A DNA stretch of 64,000 nucleotides from Cladopsammia gracilis (GCA_022457155.1 JAJGOT010000953.1:1-64000), one strand, 5' to 3'; shown: positions 24,613 through 35,441, counted from the first letter of the stretch. Notes: generated by a model not told the origin, from the letters alone. Numbers and translations: made by a program.

Positions 24613-24613
<1 letters not shown>
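22481..24613. repeat. Block unique to unit 1, bracketed by direct repeats
   Basis: Units 2 and 3 run straight from GGCGTAATGGGAATA into the TA tract; unit 1 has about 2.1 kb here. An 85-bp segment (CTGTGGAGTGTTCCAGAAAG...) occurs near both ends, at 22578-22665 and 24270-24357, in the same orientation. Between them, unmotified ORFs at 23599-24205 look like interspersed repeat. A G-rich run at 24220-24247 contains tracts of 11 and 17 Gs and could form a G-quadruplex. Confidence 0.6.

Positions 24614-24662
<49 letters not shown>
24614..24662. repeat. (TA)n microsatellite
   Basis: About 24 TA units at the junction between units 1 and 2. Shorter TA tracts occupy the same position in units 2 (about 29346) and 3 (about 35858). 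Confidence 0.9.
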
Positions 24663-24666
<4 letters not shown>

Positions 24667-25174
24667 TGTTATTTTATTTAAATAATATATAGGTAGAACC
24701 CAAGTAGTATGTGCCAATTACGTTTCTAGTCAACATAAGGGAAATTTTGACGTATTGGGGTAGTAGTATAGGGAGGGGGTGATCCGGCCCCATCTGGTAC
24801 ACCTCAAATAAGGGTTAGAAGACGTGATTTAACGCCTCCTAGACATATAACGCTCTATCGCCCACGGACCTCCTTGCAGTCGGTCCGTGCGCTCAGAGCG
24901 TTATACGCCATTTTTCTGTCCAATGACAACAAGTCGATCATTTTATCGTGAGCCCTTGGCTCGCGAGAATTGGGCAACCACTCCCAGTGAAAACGACGAT
25001 AAATAAATTATTGTTAAAATTATTGTTATTGTAATTATGTAAGCTAACTGCACGTTTTTCTTATTTTAAACCATGTAGACAGATTTTGTAGAAAACTGAC
25101 GACTGAAATCCCTTTTTCTTACATCAGTTATCATAAAAATTGTTTCTGACGAAAGTAAACAAACAAGAAACACT

Positions 25175-25975
25175 ATGAGACACCTTCACTTAAACAGGGT
25201 GATCCCTTCAGTATATCTACTGCTATCAACGGGAGCCCTAATATTAAATTTTACAAAAAATCGTATATGTAGTAGAAATATAGTACTTAATATATAGTAG
25301 TAATACATTAAAACAGTAATATTAAACTATTTGCTGAGTCTATTAAAAATAGAGGAGCCGTTATAATAAAATGATCCCTTGGCTACCTCAGTTCTCACTT
25401 TGGGCAGATGAAGCAAGTTACTGTGTCTAGTGTTACGGGTGATTATCATGATCTCTATTTACAATAAAATAATTTTTAAAAAATTGCGGACATCTATTTG
25501 CCAAACATCGTTTTGCAAGTTTAAAAATATGCCCATCTCTCCTACTTTCTAGGTCAATCCATTTCAACCTGTCCAATGCTTCTTGAATGTCACCTAGTAT
25601 CTTACCTACTATCTTAGCTGCGCGCCTTTGAAGTTTTTCTAGGGCAGAACTGTTCGTTTCTCCACAGCAGTTCCATACTGAGTCACAATAGTTCATTATT
25701 GGAAGAATAAAAGACTTATAGATTCTGTTTGCGCAATCGGGTGTTATATTCTTTATGATACGACCAAGAATTCCAACCCTTTTATCCGCTTTAGGTAAAA
25801 CATACTTAACATGCACATTCCAAGAAATACGCTCATCAAAAATAACTTCTAAATACTTAAATTCATTAACACGATTAATGTCTTTGTCATTTACTCTAAC
25901 ATTAAAACTCCCAACACTTGATAGTTTGGCAGGAATATGCATAAGCAAATTTAATTTTGATGCAAACGAAAGCTG
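25175..25975 (-). mobile_element. RT C-terminal fragment of a CR1/Jockey-like LINE (unit 2)
   Basis: The minus-strand frame reads NEFKYLEVIFDERISWNVHV, then LPIMNYCDSVWNCCGETNSS, then ALEKLQRRAAKIV, and ends near NYFIVNRD. This is the thumb and C-terminal region of CR1/Jockey-type reverse transcriptases (EFKYLG, LQRRAA). Palm and endonuclease are absent. A frameshift after VNRD ends the frame early, and the unit 4 copy shares it. The insertion therefore predates the duplication; unit 1 has lost all but its upstream edge. Confidence 0.75.
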
Positions 25976-26340
25976 AAGTGACTATATTTTTTGGAAACAA
26001 AATTAATACTACCCGTTACTGTTGAAATGACCAATCAGAAGAAACAAAAAAAAAATGCTGCCAAAATCTAGTAAATTATTTGCACTCATTTACTAAGGGG
26101 CTTTAGTTGTGGTTTTCATCATCCGTATGTGGCAATATGCATAAAGAAATTTGTTTGTGTGCGGGCTGGGACGTTCTGATGACGTTTCCCAAAGTTGTAA
26201 CCCAAGCTTTTCGCAGGCCATAGTCGTTTCTCGGCATTGAACTGGAACTAGCCTGCAGTCGAGGCTCATGCCGGGGCAATCTTTTCACATGCAAATGGTT
26301 TTAATCATTCCCTCGTATGAGCCTCCATTGCAAGCTAATA

Positions 26341-26502
26341 GGCCATTTCCGAGTGGCCTTTAGTCTCTCTATCAAAGCGAGGCTAGGTGCGAAACCTTTC
26401 ATATGAAAATGAGTTTTCATTCACATGCAAATACGTTTTGCATGTGAAAGGTTTCGCACCTAGCGTCGCTTTGATAGAGAGGATAAAGGCAACTCGGAAA
26501 TG
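26341..26502. repeat. Foldback MITE in unit 2
   Basis: Inverted arms: GGCCATTTCCGAGT with CTCTCTATCAAAGCGAGGC on the left, and the mirrored GATAGAGAGG and ACTCGGAAATG on the right. The centre is a pair of ATGAAAATGAGTTTTCAT-type palindromes. A close copy occupies the same place in unit 4 (37565-37720). Unit 1 has an apparently empty site near 19920 (CTAATTCCAG). In unit 3 the surrounding segment is deleted. Confidence 0.8.
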
Positions 26503-27167
26503 AATCATTCCACTTCAACATTGAGATTACGAATGTATGTGCTAGTATTCAATCCATCGGCACTTACAAAGTTTCACATAGTGGCCCCCGAGTGCACCCC
26601 ACCGCGACTCGCTACAATCCTTCAATCCCCTGGTAATTATCTTGGAATTGTTGTCAATCCCCTGCTACTGCAATTTACATTAATCGAAAATGTCTCTTCA
26701 CTGGTAAAGGATTAATTGAATACTTATACTTCAAGGCAGTCTGCAAACGAAAATTGAAACGGTAAAGTGAAAAGACTGAGCAATGTAAACGGATGCAATA
26801 TAGTAGGAGTAGTTTTAAAGATAAAATCTCCTTTTGTATGAGAAATTGTCGCAGGTGTTGGTATATTTTCAATGAAAACGTTTGTAGTGAATACAGTATG
26901 TTTCAGCAAATTTTGATATAACCTTATTGTAACTTTTGTTTTATTTCCACATTGTTAGTCTTACTGGATAAATCTGGCAAAGAAAATTATTATTTAGTAA
27001 TGAACAGGTATTCGATATGTCGCAAGCATGGGGCGAAGAACAATTTAAGATCCCGACAGGGGTGGGGTGAAACTCATCACCTCGGCAAAACGGTTAACTA
27101 CTTCAGCTACGTGAGCAACGAGAGCGTCGTTGCAAGCTAGACCAAGCTAGGTCGTGCAAAAAAGAAC

Positions 27168-27921
27168 AGCATGGAATTAGAAACTGATTTTGATAATCGT
27201 CATGTTTGGTGTTTTGAAAGCGATGAAGTGTATACAGCATGTCCCAAGCATGGGACAAAAAACTCCGGAACTGAGACTTTTTTGTCCCAATGAAATTGTA
27301 ATTTCATTAGTCTGGCTTTCACACCGTGCGATAACCGAAAACGGCTTATTAAATTAAAAGTATGACAGGTGGCAACCGATTAACAAATAGATTAGTATAT
27401 ACAACATCCAATCAAAAGTTGAGTTGGTCAACAATAATTTGGTTTCAATGAATTCTTCATTACACAACTGTAGTTTTCGTATTGCCTGAGTCAACACACT
27501 TCCTTCTCTCATGTCATAGAAAGCCCATAGAATAATGATGAAGAAGACTGATATCGATAACTGTCATGTTTTGTGTTTTGAAAGCAGTGAAAGGTATTCA
27601 GCATGTCCTAAGCATGGAACAAAAGTGTCTCAGTTCCGGACGATAATGATTTCATTAGTCTAGTTTTCACATCGCGCAATAACTGAAAAGGGCTAATTAA
27701 ATAAACAATATGACATCAGACAAATTGGATTAACAAATAGATTAGTGTACACAACAGCCAATCAAGACTTGAGTTGGTCGACAATAATTTGGTTTTCATC
27801 AGGAAAAAATATCAAATTGCTTTGATCACTTCTTTATTACACAACTCTAGTTCACGTATTGCCTGAGTTAAGATACATCCTTCTCTTCGATTCTCTCACA
27901 TCATAGAAAGCCCACAGAATC
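27168..27921 (+). repeat. Tandemly duplicated 5' flank of GPCR B, with a beheaded start
   Basis: The region upstream of the receptor (CATGTTTGGTGTTTTGAAAGC ... CACAACTGTAG ... ATAGAAAGCCCA) is present twice, 27168-27545 and 27546-27921. The first copy ends with ATGATGAAGAAG, the first codons of a receptor, and then jumps back to the start of the second copy. Only the second copy leads into GPCR B. This fits unequal exchange within the promoter. Units 1 and 3 have a single copy. Confidence 0.75.
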
Positions 27922-28935
27922 ATGGTGAAGAACACAGCAGCTATCAACAGCTCAAATAATACTTCTTTGCACTCTTTACATCTTCCTTCCAAAGCAGAAG
28001 GAATCGCATGGTGCAGCGTCTTTCTGTTGGAAGCTGTCTTCGTTGTTGTAGGAAACTTGCTCACAGTTGTTCTTTTTGCAGTTGACAAGAAGCTTCGCAA
28101 GAAAAGTCTCTTTCTAGTCATCAATATGGCGTTTGCTGATCTGATGTCTGGGGCAGTGACTTTGCCCATATTTGTTTACATCCTCGGGGCAGGTTTTTTG
28201 CTATGGAAAGTAAGGGTGACCAGGTCTTTGTATACGTTTCAGCTTATTGTTCAAACCATTTTCGTACAGGCGTCATTAATTTCTGCGGCCTTAATATCAG
28301 GTGAACGATTTTACGCTATCTACTGGCCACTGAAGCACCGAACACTAACAATGCGAGCATACCGCATTGTCATTTCCATGGTCTGGGTACTCGCCACCCT
28401 TGTTTTCGTATTAAACCTCTTTATTTCAAACAAACTCGCCTTTTACACTTTTATATCAATCTTGTTGATGCTATTATTCATCGTATGTTGCTGTAATATC
28501 GCTATTTGGAGAAAGTTTCAACAAAGAATTGCTTCGCAACAGCAAAACAGAGGTGCACAAAATCAACGCTTAACAAAAACGTTGCTTTTTGTGTCTGTGG
28601 TTGCTTTGTTATCGTGGCTTCCTTTGACTATTTGCAATATTTTAATCGTTGTTTTCGAGGTCCAAATCCCTCCAAGTATTGTTTTCGTGGCTGTTGTTCT
28701 AAATTATCTGAACTTTCTCCTAAATCCAATCGTTTATGCATTAAGAATTCCTGAGTTTAGACGAGCATTGGCTTTGTGTTGCGTTAGACGTCAGGTAGCG
28801 ATGAACAGGGAAGGCAATAAAGGAAACAAAAACGCTGCTTCTTTGACGCCGGTAACACCGCTTACAATATCGTCAACCGATCCAAGTCATCTAGAGCTGG
28901 CATTCGAACAGGAAGTTTTGGATACAAAATTATGA
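27922..28935 (+). CDS. Class A GPCR, tandem copy B
   Basis: Intact single-exon 337-residue paralogue of copies A and C, with the same motif set: GNLLTVV, FADLM, ERF, SWLP, NPIVY, no TM3 cysteine. It is the most divergent copy, at roughly 25-30 residues from copy C by eye. Changes concentrate in the extracellular N-terminus (MVKNTAAINSSNNTS) and in TM5-TM6/loop 3 (IVVFEV against IFVSEV), which are ligand-facing zones. N-terminal sequons are kept but shifted (N9, N12, N13). The upstream promoter segment is duplicated. AATAAA is at 29002. Divergence at the outer face with a fixed core suggests function has been retained, but no rate test was possible here. Confidence 0.93.
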   Translation: MVKNTAAINSSNNTSLHSLHLPSKAEGIAWCSVFLLEAVFVVVGNLLTVVLFAVDKKLRKKSLFLVINMAFADLMSGAVTLPIFVYILGAGFLLWKVRVTRSLYTFQLIVQTIFVQASLISAALISGERFYAIYWPLKHRTLTMRAYRIVISMVWVLATLVFVLNLFISNKLAFYTFISILLMLLFIVCCCNIAIWRKFQQRIASQQQNRGAQNQRLTKTLLFVSVVALLSWLPLTICNILIVVFEVQIPPSIVFVAVVLNYLNFLLNPIVYALRIPEFRRALALCCVRRQVAMNREGNKGNKNAASLTPVTPLTISSTDPSHLELAFEQEVLDTKL

Positions 28936-29460
28936 TTTACCATGGTGTAATAAAGTATAAATGCAGTGCATTCATGAGGTGAAGACGATACCATATACAT
29001 AAATAAACATTGGCAGTGCAAAAAAAGCATCAAGAGTATTTTAAAGACAGTTCTTCCTTCTGCAGCTTTGCTTATTCATCTCCTCGAAATATTGAGATGA
29101 CAAGGAACTCAGGCAGAAACGAAATGAAATCATGAAATTATCCTTGCAGTGGTTAACGCAATTAAAGTAATCATGATTAAAGCTTGAAAGAATTCGAAGC
29201 TTTTGACGGAATTTTAACCGTTTCGTGACCTTTGTTCGCGTTGCCTTTGTCATGCTCAACCACCTAAGCTACCACTGCTCCATATGTTGGGAGCTGTCAA
29301 TTGTTAGTTCAATTACGGCGTAATGGGAATAATCGAGACGACAATGAATATATATATATATATATATATTAATTGTTATTTTATTTAAATAATATATAGC
29401 TAGAACCCAAGTAGTATGTGCCAATTACGTTTCTAGTCAAGATAAGGGAAATGTTACCGT

Positions 29461-29998
29461 TTTGGGGTCAAAACGGTCTCAAGTAAACACTTAGTACCTT
29501 CGCCATAAACTAAATGCTTAAGAAACAACTAAATGAAGATATGAAGTGAATTTTCGACCAGAGAATGAACCATGAACTGAGTTTTAGCGAGTTTTCGGGT
29601 GTTTCTTGGTGTTGCGGAAGCCATTGTTGGTTAGCTTTTGTGTTGTGGTGTGGGTATTGTTCAGTGTCTTTTGAATCTTTTGTTTTACGTCATTTGGTGA
29701 TCACACCATCCGCAACACCAAGAAACTACCGAGTTTTCCAAAGCACAAGGCCACAAAGTTGAAAAAGTTGGCTAATTTTTTCAAGTTGCAATCCATTTCT
29801 ATCCTGGCCATCTGCGGCCTAAGACACTTATTTTTACCCTTAGAGCACTAATAGAACAATGTTAAACAAAACTGGAACATTCTTGTTGGGTTTCCAGTGG
29901 TGTTAATATGTCTTTTGGTGTTTTGGTCAATGTTAAACAAAACTTGGACATTCTTGTTGGGTTTCCAGTGGTGTTAATATGTCTTTTAAGTTTTTTAA
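29461..29998. repeat. Spacer between units 2 and 3: inverted repeat and 71-bp tandem repeat
   Basis: TTTCTTGGTGTTGCGGA (about 29603) is exactly mirrored at about 29708-29724 (TCCGCAACACCAAGAAA). A 71-bp unit beginning AATGTTAAACAAAACT is present twice in tandem at 29858 and 29929. No gene was seen. Confidence 0.7.
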
Positions 29999-30456
29999 AG
30001 TGCACCTAACCCGCAATTTTTTTTCTTTTAATCAACTCAATGTACGTTGAAAAGTCGAATAGTGAAATATTACTTGTTTTTAACGTCGCGTTAGTGAGTT
30101 ATAGAGATTTGAATTTACAAAATGCTAATTAGATGACGTCAAATCAAGACTTTACCATTATTTCTACTTCAATTTACAATACGCAGTTCACAGCTTAAGG
30201 ATAATCAATTTAAGAAATACTAAATAAAAACTGCTCATAGACAATTGATTTGAAAAAAATATTACTAGGAGGTGGAAACAAGTAGTTGTATGATAAACGA
30301 GTCTTGATTTGAGGTCATCTTATTAACATTTTGTAAATTCGAACCTCTATAATTCACTAACGCAACGTTAAAAACAAGAAATATTTAACTATTCAACTAT
30401 TCAACTTTTCAACGTAAATAGAGTTGATTAAAAAAAAAATTGGGGTTAGGTGCACT
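29999..30456. repeat. TTAA-flanked MITE, copy 1
   Basis: TTAA | AGTGCACCTAACCC ... GGGGTTAGGTGCACT | TTAA. The TIR zone is long, continuing through TCAACTCAATGTACGTTGAA and the AACG(T/C)CGCGTTAGTGA segment. It is 458 bp and non-coding. The same family occurs at 56793 inside an intron. TTAA duplications are used by piggyBac- and Kolobok-type transposases. Confidence 0.85.
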
Positions 30457-31400
30457 TTAACGTAACGCTAGAAATGGTGACAAAGCCCCTTAAATTACTT
30501 TGAAATGCTAAGCATTCACCGACCGAAAATAATAATTGTAACAACAATATTATCCTAAAAATTGAGTTCCATGGGATCATTTTTGGGAGGAAAAGTACTA
30601 CACTTTTGAAATAATGGATGACAAGAAAGGTGCTCGCCATCTTCAGTAGAGCTTTCTTGTTCGCCAAAATATATCCTCGCTATCACTGTGAAGCACGTGA
30701 TATTGTTCTACCTTTTTGTAGATTTCAGTTTTGCTTTGATAAGATAATCCTGATAACGTTTAAGGCGTTTCGATACAGTTTGCATATTGCATTGCATTTT
30801 ATTATGTGCAAACATAACATCAAACTACGTTTTAACACTATCTTGAAGTAATTTCACAACACCAGTGTTAATCTCTCGATCAATTTATTACCAGTATACA
30901 AATAGTCAGGTTTGAAATGTATTGCGATTTATTCGAAATCAAACATACATACAAAATTGTTTTATTCTTTCAAAATAATTATATTTGCCATATACCATAT
31001 TTTAAGAAGCCTATGTAGGCTTTTCGATGCGAAATCTTAAACGCGCAAAATTTCACTTTTACTGATTTCGAAGTTTCCTGTTTATCGGCGTCATGGTAAT
31101 ATCGATTTTACCAAAAATACATCTTGCCAAAATTCAGTTCAAAAGCAGTTAGTGGTGAAAATTTCACGTTGATTTGATTTAGAGAAGATGTCGAAATGTA
31201 GGTATGGTCTCCAGAAAACTGTATCGAATCACCTTAAGCGATGAATAACATGCAGAGATAAAAGTTCAACAGTAAAGAAACAATTGTAAAATAAACATGT
31301 CTTATTGTCATTTTTGCAACCTAACATTTTGTCATTTAACATAAAGATTAATAATTTAGTATTTCTTAAGGGGCATCCTTATTTGATAACTTACTTACTA
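30457..31400. other. No gene recognised
   Basis: AT-rich spacer before unit 3 with short, motif-less ORFs. No repeat boundaries were identified. Confidence 0.35.
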
Positions 31401-31650
31401 AAGTTTAAGTCGATCATTTTATCATGAGCCCTTGGCTCGCGAGAATTGGGCAACCACTCCCTCTGAAAACGACGATAAATAAATTATTGTTAAAAATTAT
31501 TGTTATTGTTATTATGTAAGCTAACTGCACGTTTTTCTTATTTTAAACCATGTAGAAAGGTTTGTAGAAAACTGACGACTGAAATCCCTTGTTCTTACAT
31601 CAGTTATCATGAAAATTGTTTCTGACGAAAGTAAACAAACAAGAAACACT

Positions 31651-32742
31651 CCCCAGTTCACAATAGCCCTGCCCAAAATGATTCCGCTGAGAACTTTCTG
31701 TCTAACTCAAAAGTGTGTAAAAAAGTCTATCAACATCTTGTAAATAAAAAGGCTTCCATACCTTCAAAGAGTCAGAGAAAATGGTTGACAGAAGAGGAAA
31801 TATTTGGTAATTCTACTGTAGCGGTTAATTGGAAAAACACGTATTACTTACCATTTTTATGTACAATAGAAATAAAACTTAGAGTGTTCCAATTTAAACT
31901 GCTTCATAGAAGAATAGCTATGAATTATTTTCTTTGCAAGATAGGTATAAAACAAGTGGATTCCTGCTCATTCTGCAAAGAAACACCAGAAACACTTGTT
32001 CATCTGTTTTGGAATTGTAAACATAGTACCCAAACCTTTTGGAAAAATATGTCTAAGTGGATAACTCAAAACTTTACTGGAATGGAGGACTCTTCATTCT
32101 CTCCATCTTTTTGTCTTGGTTTAATTGACGACATAAAAGATTTGCTCTTCCACCACTTACTTCTTGTAGCTAGACATTATATATACACGTGCGAACTTGG
32201 GAATACATTACCTGAGCTGCAGGTATATATACAATTACTTAAGAACTCTATGGAACTTGAACAACAAATTGCGTTTGACAACAACACCATAAACTCCTTT
32301 CAAAAGAAGTGGTCTCGCTTTAAGAAAAACCCCTCACAAAATGAGACGACATAATTACCATTGTAGTACTGTGGCAAAGCAATGTATAACGTACTAGAAG
32401 TGGATAGCTTTTAGTTCTCTGCATGTGCTCTTTCTATATACTATTTCACGTATAACTGACTGTTCATTAAGTTATGTATGTGTATTGCATTCAATGTATG
32501 TAACACTACGCATATATGTGGAAATATTAATAAAAAGGACGTTGCATTAAAAAAGTATCGTATTGTAAGTAGCGTAAGTATCGTATTGTAAGTAGCATAA
32601 GCATCGTATTGTAAGTAGTGTAAATATCGTATTGTAAGTAGTGTAAGTATCGTATTGTAAGTAGTATATGTATTGATTTGTAAGTCAGTAAGCTTTGTAT
32701 TATGAAATAAAATCTTTCTTAAAAAAATAATAATAATAAAAA
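31651..32742 (+). mobile_element. 5'-truncated L1-like LINE with 10-bp target duplication
   Basis: AAGAAACACT is duplicated on both sides (31641-31650 and 32743-32752). The uninterrupted site AACAAGAAACACTATGAGAC is present in units 2 (about 25165) and 4 (about 36375). The insert encodes the C-terminus of an L1-clade ORF2 (31713-32354), with a FQFKLLHRRIA stretch, the zinc motif CSFC-x8-H-x4-C and FW. A long 3' UTR follows with 23-bp tandem units (ATCGTATTGTAAGTAG...) at about 32560-32690, AATAAA near 32706 and an (AAT)n/A-rich tail. It inserted after the segmental duplication. Confidence 0.9.
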
Positions 32743-32756
32743 AAGAAACACTATGA

Positions 32757-33420
32757 GACACCTTTACTTAGACAGCGTGATCCCTTCAGTATATCTACTG
32801 CTATCAACGGGAGCCCTAACATAACATTTTACAAAACAAAACGTATATGTAGTAGAAATATAGTAATATATATTGTAGTAATACATTAAAACAGTTATAT
32901 TAAACCATTTGCTTAGTCTATTAAAAATAGAGCAGCCGTTATAATAACATGATCGCTTGGTTACCTCAGTTCTCACTTTGGGCAGATGAAGCAAGTTCTG
33001 TCTAGTTTTGCGGGTGATCATATCTCTATTTACAATAAAATAATTTTTAAAAAATTGCGGACATCTATTTGCCAAACATCTTTTTACAAGTTTAAAAGTA
33101 TGCCTATCTCTCCTACTTTCTAGGTCATCCCATTTCAGCCTGTCCAATGCTTCTTGACTGTCACCTATCGTGCTTACTATCTTAATTAGCTGCGCGCCTT
33201 TGAAGTTTTTCTAGGACTGAACTGTTCGTTTCTCCGCAGCAGTTCCATACTGAGTCCCAATAGTCCATTATTGGAAGAATAAAATACTTATAGATTCTGT
33301 TTGCGCAATATGGTGTTTTGCTCTTTCTGATACGGCCAAGAATTCCAACCCTTTTACCCGCTCTAGATAGAACATACTTAACATGCGCTTTCCAAGAAAT
33401 ACGCTCATCAAAAATAACTC
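32757..33420 (-). mobile_element. RT C-terminal fragment of a CR1/Jockey-like LINE (unit 3)
   Basis: Same fragment as at 25175, in two frames here. VIFDERISWKAHVKYVLSRA to LQRRAAN is followed, after a break near 33180, by DRLKWDDLESRRDRHTFKLV and the longer terminus FIVNRDMITRKTRQNLLHLP. The terminus keeps the frame that units 2 and 4 have lost. Its upstream side is cut by a deletion at about 33420. Confidence 0.75.
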
Positions 33421-34427
33421 CTTTCCCTCTCTCCCCAGTTCCCTTCTCCCCGACGCCTGCTACGCAGGCTATAGTGGCCCCCGAGTGCCCCACCAAGACT
33501 TGCTGCAATCCTTCAACCCCCTGGTAATTGAAAGTCCCCTGCTACTGCAATTTACATTAATCGAAAATGGCGCTGCACTGGTAGAGGATTAATTGAATAC
33601 TTATACTTCAAGGCAGTCTGCAAACGAAAATTGAAACTGAAAAGTGAAAAGACTGAGCAATGTAAGCGGATGCAATATTGTAGGAGTAGTTTTGAAGATA
33701 AAATCTCGTTTTGTATGAGAAATTGTTGCAGGTGTTGGTATATTTTCAATTAAAACGTTTGTAGTGAATACACTGTATGTTACAGCAAATTTTGACATAA
33801 CCTTATTGTAACTTCTGTTTTATTTCCACATTGTTAGTCTTACTGGATAAATTTGACTAAGAAAATTATATTATTTAGTAATGAACAGGTATTCGATATG
33901 TAGCAAGCATGGGGAAAAGAACAATTTAAAGTCCCGACAGTGGTGGGGTGAAACTCATCACCTTGGCAAGCTGTCGACTGCTCTAGCCATCTGAGCGACG
34001 AGAGCGTCGTTGTGAGCTAGACCATTTTATTATTTCATATGTGACAAAGGCTGTGCATAATAGAACCAGAAACTAATGTCGATAATTGTCATGTTTGGTG
34101 TTTTGAAAGCTATGAAAACAGTGTATTCAGCATGTCACAAACATGGGACAAAAAACTCCGGAACTAAGACTTTTTTGTCCGAATCGGACTGTGATTTCAT
34201 TAGTCTGGTTTTCACACCGTGCAATAACTGAAAACGGCTTATTAAATTGACAGTATAACAGGTGGCAACCGATTAACAAATATATTAGTGTACACAATAG
34301 CCAATCACGAGTTCAGTTGGTCAACAATAATTTGGTTTTTATGACTTCTTTATTACACAACTCTAGTTTTCGTATTGCTTAAGTCAACGCACTTCCTTTT
34401 TTCATATCATAGAAAGCCCACAGAACC

Positions 34428-35441
34428 ATGATGAAGAACACATCAGCTATCAACATCTCAAATACTTCGTCTTCGCACTCTCCGCATCTTCCTTCCAAAG
34501 CAGAAGGAATCGCATGGTGCAGCGTTCTTCTGTTGGAAGCTGTCTTCGTTGTTGTAGGAAACTTGCTCACAGTTGTTCTCTTTGCAGTTGACAAGAAGCT
34601 TCGCAAGAAAAGTCTCTTTCTAGTCATCAATATGGCGTTTGCTGATCTGATGTCTGGGGCTGTGTCTTTACCTATATTTGTTTACATCCTCGGGGCAGGT
34701 TTTATGCTATGGAAAGTAAGGGTGACCAGGTCTTTGTATATGTTTCAGTTTATTGTTCAAACCATTTTCGTACAGGCGTCATTAATTTCTGCGGCCTTAA
34801 TATCAGGTGAACGATTTTACGCTATCTACTGGCCGCTGAGGCAACGAACACTGACAATGCGAGCATACCGCAATGTTATTTTCATGGTCTGGGTACTTGC
34901 CACCCTTGTTTTCGTATTAAACCTCTTTGTTTCAAACAAACTCGCCTTTTACTCTTTTATATCAATCTTGTTGATGCTATTATTCATCGTATGTTGCTGT
35001 AATATCGCTATTTGGAGAAAGTTTCAACAAAGAATTGCTTCGCAACAGCAAAACAGAGCCGCACAAAATCAACGCTTAACAAAAACGTTGCTTTTTGTGT
35101 CTGTGGTTGCTTTGTTATCGTGGCTTCCTTTGACTATTTGCAATATTTTAATCTTTGTTTCCGAGGTCCAAATCCCTCCAAGTATTGTTTTCGTGGCTGT
35201 TGTTCTAAATTATTCGAACTTTCTCATTAATCCAATCGTTTATGCATTAAGAATTCCTGAGTTTAGACGAGCACTGGCTTTATGTTGCGTTAGACGTCAG
35301 GTAGCGATGAACAGGGAAGGCAATGAAGGAAACAAAAACGCTGCTTCTTTGACGCCTGCAACACCGCTTACAATGTCCTCAACCGATCCAAGTCATCTAG
35401 AGCTGGCATTCGAACAGGAAGTTTTGGATACAAAATTATGA
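34428..35441 (+). CDS. Class A GPCR, tandem copy C
   Basis: Intact single-exon 337-residue paralogue. The extracellular N-terminus is identical to copy A over the first 30 residues; differences from A are scattered (13 by eye). Unique changes include R138-Q139 in intracellular loop 2, where the others have K-H just after ERFYAIYWPL, N149 at the TM4 entry, S176 and S263. The motif set is as in copies A and B. AATAAA is at 35508. The upstream 5' flank is single-copy and includes a tRNA-like scrap (GCTCAGATGGCTAGAGC on the minus strand, about 33980-34000). Confidence 0.93.
   Translation: MMKNTSAINISNTSSSHSPHLPSKAEGIAWCSVLLLEAVFVVVGNLLTVVLFAVDKKLRKKSLFLVINMAFADLMSGAVSLPIFVYILGAGFMLWKVRVTRSLYMFQFIVQTIFVQASLISAALISGERFYAIYWPLRQRTLTMRAYRNVIFMVWVLATLVFVLNLFVSNKLAFYSFISILLMLLFIVCCCNIAIWRKFQQRIASQQQNRAAQNQRLTKTLLFVSVVALLSWLPLTICNILIFVSEVQIPPSIVFVAVVLNYSNFLINPIVYALRIPEFRRALALCCVRRQVAMNREGNEGNKNAASLTPATPLTMSSTDPSHLELAFEQEVLDTKL

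Larger units (their letters stand above)
19375..24734 (+). repeat. Segmental-duplication unit 1 (GPCR copy A)
   Basis: Shares long stretches with units 2-4: the TTTTTCTTATTTTAAACCA head, the TTTGTTTGTGTGCGGGC block, a tRNA-like block near 20617-20690, the receptor and its 3' tail. It differs in lacking most of the RT fragment present in units 2-4. It also lacks the foldback MITE: the empty-like site is near 19920. It carries an extra block of about 2 kb after 22480. Confidence 0.8.
24735..29460 (+). repeat. Segmental-duplication unit 2 (GPCR copy B)
   Basis: Order: CGCTCT hairpin (24850-24905), GTCGATCATTTTATCGTGAGC block, minus-strand RT fragment, foldback MITE, tRNA-like block, duplicated promoter segment, GPCR B, 3' tail, TA tract. 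The following 29461-31400 stretch has no counterpart between units 3 and 4. Confidence 0.8.
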
